A stretch of 11,375 nucleotides of DNA. Source: Bacteroidales bacterium UBA1077. GTDB lineage: Bacteria; Bacteroidota; Bacteroidia; Bacteroidales; UBA932. The position numbers and the translations under genes were made by a program. Below the pieces are notes generated by a model. That model made no database searches. It worked only from the letters and a program-made list of their open reading frames with translations, and had not been told where the DNA came from. This document shows positions 1 to 6,189 of this stretch, piece after piece (positions within the stretch are counted from its first letter, which is position 1; each line of letters starts with the position of its first letter). The stretch is taken from positions 1-11,375 of the forward strand of contig DCCQ01000027.1 of the NCBI GenBank assembly GCA_002314195.1, read 5' to 3'.

Positions 1-692
1 TCGACCTTGACATCAAAAACCTTACCATCTTTGTCCTGGACGCGGACTCCGGTCACACCAGAATCATCCCCAAGCACTTCCTTTGTGTTGCAGTTCCAAA
101 GGACCTCGATGTTCGGGGTGTTCCTCACCTTCTCCTGCATTGCTGCGGAAGCCCTGAACACATCCCGGCGGACAATCATGTAAACCTTGTGGCAAAGATT
201 GGCAAGATATGTGGCCTCCTCGCACGCGGTGTCTCCTCCACCGACCACAGCCACGTCTTTCTTTCTGTAGAAAAAGCCGTCGCAGGTAGCGCACGCGCTC
301 ACCCCCATGCCGCGAAATTTCCGCTCGGACGGAAGGCCAAGATACTTTGCCGTGGCTCCCGTCGCTATGACAATGGCCTCGGCCTCCAACTCAGTCTCAC
401 TGTCAACAGTGATGCGAAAAGGGCGCGCGGAGAGGTCTGCGTCGGTCACGACTCCTCTTCTTATGTCAGTGCCCATACGTTTGGCCTGAGCCCTCATCCC
501 TTCCATAAGTTGATTGGCGTCAATTCCTTCCGGGAACCCCGGGAAATTCTCTACGACAGTCGTAGTCGTCAACTGTCCTCCGGGCTCCATGCCTTCGTAA
601 AGGACCGGTTCCAACGCCGCTCTGGAGGCATATATCGCGGCAGTATAGCCAGCAGGGCCTCCGCCTATGATCAAGCATCTTGTCTTTTCCAT
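1..692 (-). CDS. trxB: Thioredoxin reductase, C-terminal end cut off by the window edge
   Basis: This cytoplasmic FAD enzyme uses NADPH to reduce thioredoxin, which keeps protein thiols reduced and feeds peroxide detoxification. The gene starts at the ATG complementary to 690-692 and runs off the left edge, giving 230 of the usual 310-320 residues. Visible in order are the FAD-binding GGGPAG at residues 10-15, the redox-active ACATCDG with Cys134 and Cys137, the NADPH-binding GGGDTA at 151-156, and VRRDVFRAS at 174-182, whose arginines contact the NADPH phosphate. This order is that of low-molecular-weight TrxB, so confusion with AhpF or a ferredoxin-NADP reductase is unlikely. A Bacteroidota-type promoter lies just upstream. 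The gene diverges from a PerR-like regulator gene, which suggests, by inference only, control by peroxide or metal status. Confidence 0.96.
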   Translation of the reverse strand, partial: MEKTRCLIIGGGPAGYTAAIYASRAALEPVLYEGMEPGGQLTTTTVVENFPGFPEGIDANQLMEGMRAQAKRMGTDIRRGVVTDADLSARPFRITVDSETELEAEAIVIATGATAKYLGLPSERKFRGMGVSACATCDGFFYRKKDVAVVGGGDTACEEATYLANLCHKVYMIVRRDVFRASAAMQEKVRNTPNIEVLWNCNTKEVLGDDSGVTGVRVQDKDGKVFDVKV

Positions 693-715
693 ATTTCCGA
701 ATTCAATCTAATCTA

Positions 716-746
716 CAAATATAACCATAATTCGTGATTAGCCAAG
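716..746 (-). promoter_or_regulatory. Predicted trxB promoter
   Basis: Read on the minus strand, CTTG (743-746) is followed after 19 bases by TATATTTG (716-723). This fits the Bacteroidota consensus of a TTTG-like -33 box and a TAnnTTTG -7 box. Transcription would begin roughly 20 bases before the trxB ATG. The spacer contains the interrupted dyad TAAT-N5-ATTA at 728-740, a possible operator. Confidence 0.6.
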
Positions 747-757
747 CAAAAAGAAAA

Positions 758-781
758 CGTTAAATCCATCGTTAAATCCGT
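758..781. repeat. Tandem 12-bp direct repeat between trxB and the PerR-like gene
   Basis: CGTTAAATCCAT (758-769) is immediately followed by CGTTAAATCCGT (770-781), with one mismatch in twelve. The pair sits in the 163-bp divergent intergenic region, upstream of both promoters. Its function is unknown. A regulator binding site on one face of the helix is possible because the period is near one helical turn. Confidence 0.6.
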
Positions 782-823
782 CGGATTGCCAAGGTGAAAC
801 GATGTTGTTTATTAGACTTTTTA

Positions 824-831
824 TAAATTTG
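824..831 (+). promoter_or_regulatory. Predicted -7 box for the PerR-like regulator gene
   Basis: TAAATTTG matches the Bacteroidota -7 consensus TAnnTTTG and lies 24 bases before the ATG at 856. A good -33 box at the usual 19-20 base spacing is not evident; GTTG at 804-807 is closer than normal. The promoter is therefore tentative and could be weak or regulated. Confidence 0.45.
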
Positions 832-855
832 CAATTGAATAGCAAGACATAATAT

Positions 856-1305
856 ATGGAAAAGAACAAAAAAGCTCCGACGGTTGAGGAATTTAGGGAA
901 TTATTGAAAAAAAACGGGCTTAAAGTCACACCGCAGAGGGTCGCCGTACATGAGGCCATGCTTAAACTTGGACACGCCTGCGCCGACATGGTCACAGCGG
1001 AGATCCTGAACGTGAAGAAGGCGAAGGTCACAGTCGCCTCGGTCTACAATATTCTGACACAGCTTTCTCTATTGGGAATATACCACCACAGGCTGAGCGA
1101 GAACAACAAGATGTACTTTGATGTCAACACATTCAAGCATTTCCATCTCTATGACACCATGAACCACACATTCTCGGATGTGATTGACGAGGACCTGTAC
1201 GACCAGATCGAGACGAAACTTCTCGCCCGCAGGTTCAAGGGCTACAAGATCGATGGAATTGACGTGCAGATTTTGGCGCACCCCTCGGTCAAAGGGAAGA
1301 AATGA
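856..1305 (+). CDS. Fur/PerR-family metal-dependent repressor lacking the structural zinc cysteines
   Basis: This 149-residue protein has the Fur-family layout: an N-terminal winged helix (GLKVTPQRVAVHEAM at 21-35, recognition helix region VTVASVYNILTQL at 58-70) and a C-terminal dimerisation domain. Set against Bacillus PerR, the regulatory metal ligands His37, Asp85, His91, His93 and Asp104 correspond to His40, Asp89, His95, His97 and probably Asp111. Both CxxC pairs of the structural zinc site are missing; the only cysteine is Cys42. It should bind DNA as a dimer and may sense Fe/Mn or peroxide, but PerR versus Fur specificity cannot be settled by eye. It diverges from trxB, which favours a redox role. 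A fucosidase gene follows after 36 bases. The ATG at 856 is supported by the -7 box upstream. Confidence 0.88.
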   Translation: MEKNKKAPTVEEFRELLKKNGLKVTPQRVAVHEAMLKLGHACADMVTAEILNVKKAKVTVASVYNILTQLSLLGIYHHRLSENNKMYFDVNTFKHFHLYDTMNHTFSDVIDEDLYDQIETKLLARRFKGYKIDGIDVQILAHPSVKGKK

Positions 1306-1341
1306 TTCCGAAGCATATTACCGTTCTTCATCAGAAACATA

Positions 1342-3159
1342 ATGAAACATTTAATCACTCCACTACTCGTTCTTTTGTCCGCAGGCATGATTCACGCACA
1401 GAGCAGCCAGGAATATTTCGTAAAGCATCTGGTGTTTCCGGAAGACTGCACTTCCCTGGACAAGGTAAGTCTTGCCGCAAGGCTGGTTCCTACCCAAGAG
1501 CAATTCGACTGGCAGAACCTTGAGCTTACGGCATTCCTCCATTTCGGGATGAACACTTTCACAGGGCGCGAGTGGGGTGACGGCAAGGAAGACCCACGCA
1601 TATTCAATCCCACTGATCTTGATGCTGACCAATGGATTAGAACCTTGAGTCAGGCCGGATTCAAAATGGCCATTCTAACGGCTAAGCACCATGATGGCTT
1701 TTGCCTATGGCCAACCAAGACCACAACTCATTCTGTAGTTTCGGCTTCATGGAAGGAAGGGAAAGGCGATGTCTTGCGTGAAGTTCGCGATGCGTGCACA
1801 AAATATGGGATGAAATTTGGTGTTTACCTTTCTCCGTGGGACCGCAACGCACCTTGCTACGGAGACTCCCCTGCCTACAACAAGTTCTTCATCACCCAGC
1901 TCACTGAACTGCTTTCTGAATATGGTGATGTGGATGAAGTTTGGTTCGATGGGGCGAACGGTGAAGGGCCGAACGGGCGCGTGCAAGTCTATGATTGGGA
2001 CTCCATACTAAGTGTCATTCGCTCGCTTCAGCCGCATGCTGTGACTGCAATCATGGGTGATGACGTGCGCTGGGTTGGAAACGAAAGCGGCAAAGGGCGC
2101 GAAACCGAATGGAGTGCCACGGTGCTGACACCGTCATCGTACTCAAGGGCTGACAAGAATAACGGACAGTTAAATATCAATAACTTGTCCGAAGACCTCG
2201 GTGGAAGAGACATGATCGAAAAAGCCTCCGAAATGTTCTGGTACCCGTCAGAAGTTGATGTATCCATCAGGCCTGGGTGGTTCTACACTGCCGCACAGGA
2301 CAGCAAAGTCAAAAGTCTCAAGGAACTGGTTGACATCTATTTCCAGTCAGTAGGCCGGAACTCAGTACTGCTGCTCAATGTTCCGCCGGATCAAAGAGGA
2401 CACATCCATGAGGCCGATTCGGCAAGACTTCAGGAAATGCATGAATATCTGAGCCGCACGTTCAGCGACGACAGGGTAAAACGCGGACGTGTCCCATGGG
2501 ATTCAAATCAAGGTGCGGAACGCGTGTACAAACTGAAGAAAGGTTCACGTGTGAATGTCGTGATGCTCCAAGAGGACATCCGGCGTGGACAGAGAGTGGA
2601 GTCATTCGTCGTGGAAGGTTTGGGGGCAGGTGGATGGAAAGTTCTTTGCGAAGGGACGACCATCGGACACAAACGCCTTGTACGATTTGAGGAATCTGAA
2701 CTGAAGGCCATCAAGGTGCGTGTCACCGAGTCCAGAACCGAGGCGCACCTGTGCAGAGTCGGGGCCTTTCATGCTCCGGCCATCCCTGACGACGCAGGCG
2801 AAGCCTGCTGGAACGACATCCCAAGAGAGAACTGGACAATAGAGAATGGTCAGCCGTTGGCCCTGAATCTCGGAAAGGAAGTGACGTTGGCGGCCTTCAC
2901 CTACGCCCCGCTAAAAAGCAGAGACGGAGAGGAGATGGCTTTCCGATTCAATTTTGCTGTAAGTGAGGACGGAGAAAAGTGGCGCACGGTCATAAAAGAC
3001 GGTGAGTTCAGCAACATCATGCACAACCCGGCTCCCATGAGGATAACTTTGGAATCCCCCGCTGCTTGTCGCCTCATACGAATCGACGCAACGACACTGC
3101 AGGGGAAACCTGCGGAGATCTTACCGGAAGAAATAGGTGTCTCGTTATCCGGCCGTTAA
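1342..3159 (+). CDS. Secreted GH29 alpha-L-fucosidase with C-terminal discoidin-like domain
   Basis: This 605-residue protein should remove terminal L-fucose from glycans by a retaining mechanism. A signal peptide occupies residues 1-19 (hydrophobic stretch then IHA|Q), with no lipobox, so the periplasm is likely. The GH29 (beta/alpha)8 domain follows: LHFGMNTFT at 66-74, TAKHHDGFCLWPT at 113-125, SPWDR at 164-168, and VDEVWFDGANG at 197-207 with the probable nucleophile Asp203. Glu248 in VGNESG lies 45 residues later, the spacing of the acid/base in characterised subfamily GH29-B enzymes, and SIRPGWFY follows at 308-315. This favours a GH29-B, alpha-1,3/1,4-selective enzyme by inference. The C-terminal part is beta-rich, and roughly residues 490-605 resemble an F5/8 type C carbohydrate-binding fold. 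No SusC/SusD pair is nearby. It may be co-transcribed with the upstream regulator and downstream Wzi gene. Confidence 0.92.
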   Translation: MKHLITPLLVLLSAGMIHAQSSQEYFVKHLVFPEDCTSLDKVSLAARLVPTQEQFDWQNLELTAFLHFGMNTFTGREWGDGKEDPRIFNPTDLDADQWIRTLSQAGFKMAILTAKHHDGFCLWPTKTTTHSVVSASWKEGKGDVLREVRDACTKYGMKFGVYLSPWDRNAPCYGDSPAYNKFFITQLTELLSEYGDVDEVWFDGANGEGPNGRVQVYDWDSILSVIRSLQPHAVTAIMGDDVRWVGNESGKGRETEWSATVLTPSSYSRADKNNGQLNINNLSEDLGGRDMIEKASEMFWYPSEVDVSIRPGWFYTAAQDSKVKSLKELVDIYFQSVGRNSVLLLNVPPDQRGHIHEADSARLQEMHEYLSRTFSDDRVKRGRVPWDSNQGAERVYKLKKGSRVNVVMLQEDIRRGQRVESFVVEGLGAGGWKVLCEGTTIGHKRLVRFEESELKAIKVRVTESRTEAHLCRVGAFHAPAIPDDAGEACWNDIPRENWTIENGQPLALNLGKEVTLAAFTYAPLKSRDGEEMAFRFNFAVSEDGEKWRTVIKDGEFSNIMHNPAPMRITLESPAACRLIRIDATTLQGKPAEILPEEIGVSLSGR

Positions 3160-3209
3160 TTCAACAAATGCGGATGCCCACCTTGTAGAAGTGACCAGAA
3201 CATTGTTTC

Positions 3210-4703
3210 ATGAAAAAGGAATATCTGATACTCACTATTATAACTTCTTTATTCCTGGCGGCTTCAGCATCAGCTTCGCAGACTTCCGGCATCGGGGACG
3301 ACAACGGAGAATGGCACGTCGAAATGAGCGGTATTGTGGCCAACAAAAGAGCTATTCCATTCTGGAGTCACACAAACAAAGGGGGCGTATATCCGGAAAC
3401 CTGCGGAGGTCTTGTCAGAGGAGGAGTCTGCGGCACACGCATACTCACAAAGGATTTCAGGTTTGACTGGGGTGTGGGCCTTGCCGGATACGCCGCCGCG
3501 AAGGGGAACCATGATGTTCATAACAGTGACGGAAGCAGCCTGAGAGGGATGGTCCAAGAGATGTATGTTGGGGCGCGATGGAAGAAACTTAGCCTGGACC
3601 TGGGCATACGTGAAAGGGCAAAAGAGTTCGGCGGCCTTTCAGTGACCGGAGGGAACATGATAGTGACAGGGAACGCCATGGAATTTCCGGGCTACAGAAT
3701 ACATTCCGACTGGGTCGTCTTCCCAAAGGGGAAACTAGCGTTCAGGTTCGACTTCGGGGACTATGGACTGTGGGATAAAAGGTACGTCAGACACACACTG
3801 CTTCACAATCAGGCGTTGTACTTCAAAGTCAACATCAGTCCCATGGTCTCATTCACAGGAGGGTTGGATCTCTGGTCACAATGGGGCGGCACATCACCGA
3901 TCTACGGGAAACAGCCTCAAAGCCTCAAGGACTATCTCAGAATCACAGTGGCGGCAAGCGGAGGCGACGACGCCACCGCCAGTGATCAGATCAACGCTCT
4001 CGGCAACCACCTCGGGCGCGAACTTCTCAGACTGGACATCGATCAGGACAGATGGCATCTCACATTCCAGCATGACAGGCCATTTGAAGACGGCTCAGGG
4101 GTTGGCTTCCAGAACTTTCCCGACGGGGTCAACACATTGCACTTCTCATTCAAGGGCAAGGAAAGATGGGTCAGCGACTTGCTTTTGGAGTTCATCTACA
4201 CAAAATGCCAGTCAGGCTCCCGCCATGACAGACCCGCGACCGAAGAAGAACTCAAGAGGAATCCTGACAAGAAGGTTTACATTGTCGGAGGGTGCGACAA
4301 TTATTTCAACAACGGGGAATACCAATCAGGCTGGACTTACAACGGGCGCACGATCGGGATGCCTCTTTTCATTCCAAGGACGAAAGATCAAGACGGGATC
4401 ACAAAAGGAGTGATCAACAACAGGATTGTCGCATGGAATGCCGGTACCGGCGGACGATTGTTCAGGAATACCCCCTATTCAATCAAAATCACCTACAGCA
4501 AAAATTTCGGAATATATCATCAGACAGACATGTTTTTCGAATCCGCCCGCAGACAAGTTTCAGGAGCTTTCGAGGTAACGATGCCACGACGGATAGCCGA
4601 CACGTCTGTCAGCATCGGCATTTACGCCGACAAAGGGTCTATCTATCCCGACACTGTCGGGATGACTCTAAGGCTCAATTGGTGCGGGAAATTCAGCCAG
4701 TGA
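3210..4703 (+). CDS. Wzi-family outer-membrane beta-barrel protein (capsule assembly type)
   Basis: The 497-residue product has a signal peptide (about residues 1-22, ending near SASAS). The rest alternates polar and hydrophobic residues, as in outer-membrane beta-strands. Hallmarks I associate with Bacteroidota Wzi-like proteins are ALYFKVNISPMVSFTGGLDLW with QWGG at 202-227, INALGNHLGREL at 261-272, FQHDRPFEDGSG at 286-297, and the conserved stretch at 363-383 containing DNYFNN and SGWTYNGR. In E. coli, Wzi (479 residues) is an 18-stranded barrel and lectin that anchors group 1 capsule at the surface. Bacteroidota homologues are many and mostly untested, so the substrate is unknown. It lies 50 bases after the fucosidase, with no clear promoter between, and ends at a hairpin terminator. 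Assignment rests on remembered family motifs, not a search. Confidence 0.8.
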   Translation: MKKEYLILTIITSLFLAASASASQTSGIGDDNGEWHVEMSGIVANKRAIPFWSHTNKGGVYPETCGGLVRGGVCGTRILTKDFRFDWGVGLAGYAAAKGNHDVHNSDGSSLRGMVQEMYVGARWKKLSLDLGIRERAKEFGGLSVTGGNMIVTGNAMEFPGYRIHSDWVVFPKGKLAFRFDFGDYGLWDKRYVRHTLLHNQALYFKVNISPMVSFTGGLDLWSQWGGTSPIYGKQPQSLKDYLRITVAASGGDDATASDQINALGNHLGRELLRLDIDQDRWHLTFQHDRPFEDGSGVGFQNFPDGVNTLHFSFKGKERWVSDLLLEFIYTKCQSGSRHDRPATEEELKRNPDKKVYIVGGCDNYFNNGEYQSGWTYNGRTIGMPLFIPRTKDQDGITKGVINNRIVAWNAGTGGRLFRNTPYSIKITYSKNFGIYHQTDMFFESARRQVSGAFEVTMPRRIADTSVSIGIYADKGSIYPDTVGMTLRLNWCGKFSQ

Positions 4704-4730
4704 GTTTATCAAAGCCACCAAGACATAAAA

Positions 4731-4768
4731 AGCGGCCACTTTGAAAAAACTCAGTGACCGCTATTTTC
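4731..4768. terminator. Bidirectional rho-independent terminator between the Wzi gene and tRNA-His
   Basis: AGCGGCCACT (4731-4740) pairs with AGTGACCGCT (4753-4762) with one C/A mismatch and a 12-base loop. A run of A precedes the stem and ATTTTC follows it, so the hairpin can end the plus-strand Wzi transcript and the minus-strand tRNA-His transcript. Confidence 0.8.
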
Positions 4769-4772
4769 GAGG

Positions 4773-4846
4773 GGTGCGATGTGGGGCTCGAACCCACGAC
4801 ACCCAGAACCACAATCTGGTGCTCTACCAACTGAACTAATCGCACC
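4773..4846 (-). tRNA. tRNA-His, anticodon GTG
   Basis: Read on the minus strand, a full cloverleaf is visible. There is an eight-pair acceptor stem GGTGCGAT/ATCGCACC, which includes the extra G(-1):C73 pair diagnostic of tRNA-His. The anticodon stem is CCAGA/TCTGG with loop TTGTGGT (anticodon GTG at 4812-4810), and the T arm is GTGGG-TTCGAGC-CCCAC. The 3' CCA is not encoded; the genomic sequence after C73 is CCTCG. A promoter lies about 14 bases upstream. Confidence 0.97.
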
Positions 4847-4859
4847 GTGTTAGAGATTG

Positions 4860-4890
4860 CAAAGATACGAATAAATTTCACAGATGCAAG
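4860..4890 (-). promoter_or_regulatory. Predicted tRNA-His promoter
   Basis: On the minus strand, CTTG (4887-4890), 19 bases, then TATCTTTG (4860-4867) matches the Bacteroidota -33/-7 pattern. The expected start leaves a short leader of about ten bases for RNase P to remove. Confidence 0.75.
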
Positions 4891-4929
4891 CGTTCCGCAA
4901 TAATATTTTCACAAAAGATTGACATTATG

Positions 4930-4960
4930 CTTGAAATCCACCATGTAATGCATATCTTTG
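4930..4960 (+). promoter_or_regulatory. Predicted promoter abutting the CapA-like start codon
   Basis: CTTG (4930-4933), 19 bases, then TATCTTTG (4953-4960) is the same arrangement as the divergent tRNA-His promoter. The -7 box ends only three bases before the ATG at 4964, so transcription should begin at or within a few bases of that ATG. It also overlaps the alternative TTG start at 4958, which argues against that start. Confidence 0.7.
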
Positions 4961-4963
4961 CGT

Positions 4964-6187
4964 ATGCGGAAATTTCTGACACTCGGCCTGTTTCTTGCCT
5001 TGATTTGCACCGCGGCGGCCCAATCCCGCCGCGATGGCTTCATCCATAGTCACAGAAAGCACCCTGAATCCTTATGGCAGCAAAACTGGCGGCTTGCCGG
5101 CAGGACTCCGGAGATTACTGAGGGCCTTGTCATCCCGCGGCCACTATACCATACTCCCGACACGGTCAGCGTAGTGTTCATGGGAGACATGATGATGCAT
5201 CGGGATCAAATCTCGAATGCAAAGGTCGGAGAAGACAACTTCGAATTATCGGAGTATTTCCCAAGGATTGAGCATTTGATTAAGAGAGCGGACATAGCTG
5301 TAGCGAATATGGAGTTCACTCTGGCGGGAAAACCTTACACCGGCTATCCATGTTTCTCCGCGCCGGACAGTTATGCCGAAGCGGTTGCTGAAAGCGGCGT
5401 GGACATATTCCTGACCGCCAACAACCATATACTTGACAAAGGCAGGAAAGGGATCGACAGAACCCTGGGAATATATTCAAAGATGGAGTCGGAGGGGCGC
5501 GTGAGGCACACCGGAGCGGCGCTTTCCGCACAAGACGACTCTCTGAGGTTTCCTCTCAAGGTTGTGTCAAAAGGGATGCGGCTCGCGTTCATCAACTTCA
5601 CCTACGGCACAAACTTCGGCATCTCGGAGGAGTTTCCGAAAGTCCACAGAATCGACACAGCGGAGATAGCCGGAGCCATCCGCTCGGCGAAACATTCCGG
5701 AGCCGACTTCATCATCGCCCTGCCTCATTGGGGCAATGAATATGTCCTCTCCCACTCGAAGCAGCAGGGACGGTTGGCCCGCTGGCTCGCCGAGAATGGC
5801 TGCGACGCAATCATCGGCACGCACCCTCATGTACCCCAGGACATTGAGACTCTGACAGTCACTGGCACCGACGGAAAATGCTCACGAAAAGTTCCGGTGG
5901 TTTATTCATTGGGGAACCTCATATCGAACATGAGCGCGCCGAACACCCAGGTCGGAATGATGGTGACATTGAGATTCACCAAAGACAAATTCGGGGACAA
6001 GAATATGCTGGAGCCTCTTCTGACAATGACCTGGTGCTCAAGGCCTGGTCACTTGACGCGGAGCTACACCACTATCCCGATCAAGGAATATGTCGGTAAA
6101 CGCGGCCTGTGGCTGAATCCATGGGATTATGACAAGATGATCACCTCCTACGAGAGGGTAAAGAAAGAAACCGGAATTGTTGATTGA
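4964..6187 (+). CDS. CapA/PGA_cap-family secreted metallophosphatase-like protein
   Basis: This 407-residue protein belongs to the CapA (PGA_cap, poly-gamma-glutamate synthesis) family, whose calcineurin-like fold carries metal-binding motifs. From the ATG at 4964 there is a signal peptide (residues 1-19, ending TAAA|Q), then GDMMMH at 74-79, ANMEF at 114-118, TANNH at 151-155, LPHWGNEY at 253-260, GTHPHVP at 285-291 and YSLGN at 314-318. All motifs expected of the family are present. True poly-gamma-glutamate synthesis is unlikely because no capB or capC homologue is nearby; many homologues are probably envelope hydrolases of unknown substrate. I chose ATG 4964 over TTG 4958 because the TTG lies inside the -7 box and the signal peptide begins properly at the ATG. 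phoH follows two bases after the stop. Confidence 0.87.
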   Translation: MRKFLTLGLFLALICTAAAQSRRDGFIHSHRKHPESLWQQNWRLAGRTPEITEGLVIPRPLYHTPDTVSVVFMGDMMMHRDQISNAKVGEDNFELSEYFPRIEHLIKRADIAVANMEFTLAGKPYTGYPCFSAPDSYAEAVAESGVDIFLTANNHILDKGRKGIDRTLGIYSKMESEGRVRHTGAALSAQDDSLRFPLKVVSKGMRLAFINFTYGTNFGISEEFPKVHRIDTAEIAGAIRSAKHSGADFIIALPHWGNEYVLSHSKQQGRLARWLAENGCDAIIGTHPHVPQDIETLTVTGTDGKCSRKVPVVYSLGNLISNMSAPNTQVGMMVTLRFTKDKFGDKNMLEPLLTMTWCSRPGHLTRSYTTIPIKEYVGKRGLWLNPWDYDKMITSYERVKKETGIVD

Positions 6188-6189
6188 TA

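Noticed and set aside
189..737. Plus-strand open frame of 182 codons opposite trxB
   Set aside because: It lies almost entirely antisense to the clearly recognisable thioredoxin reductase, shows no family resemblance or signal peptide, and is a codon-bias shadow.
776..786. Short inverted repeat ATCC-GTC-GGAT
   Set aside because: Four-base arms are expected by chance, and it is partly explained by the tandem 12-bp repeat.
3137..3466. Plus-strand open frame spanning the fucosidase end and Wzi start
   Set aside because: It overlaps two well-supported genes in a different frame and has no recognisable content.
3763..4413. Plus-strand open frame of 216 codons in another frame within the Wzi gene
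   Set aside because: It is rich in Ser, Thr and Arg without domains; the Wzi frame has a signal peptide and family motifs throughout.
4958..4963. TTG start codon two codons upstream of the CapA-like ATG
   Set aside because: The TTG is part of the predicted -7 promoter box, so it would probably not be transcribed.
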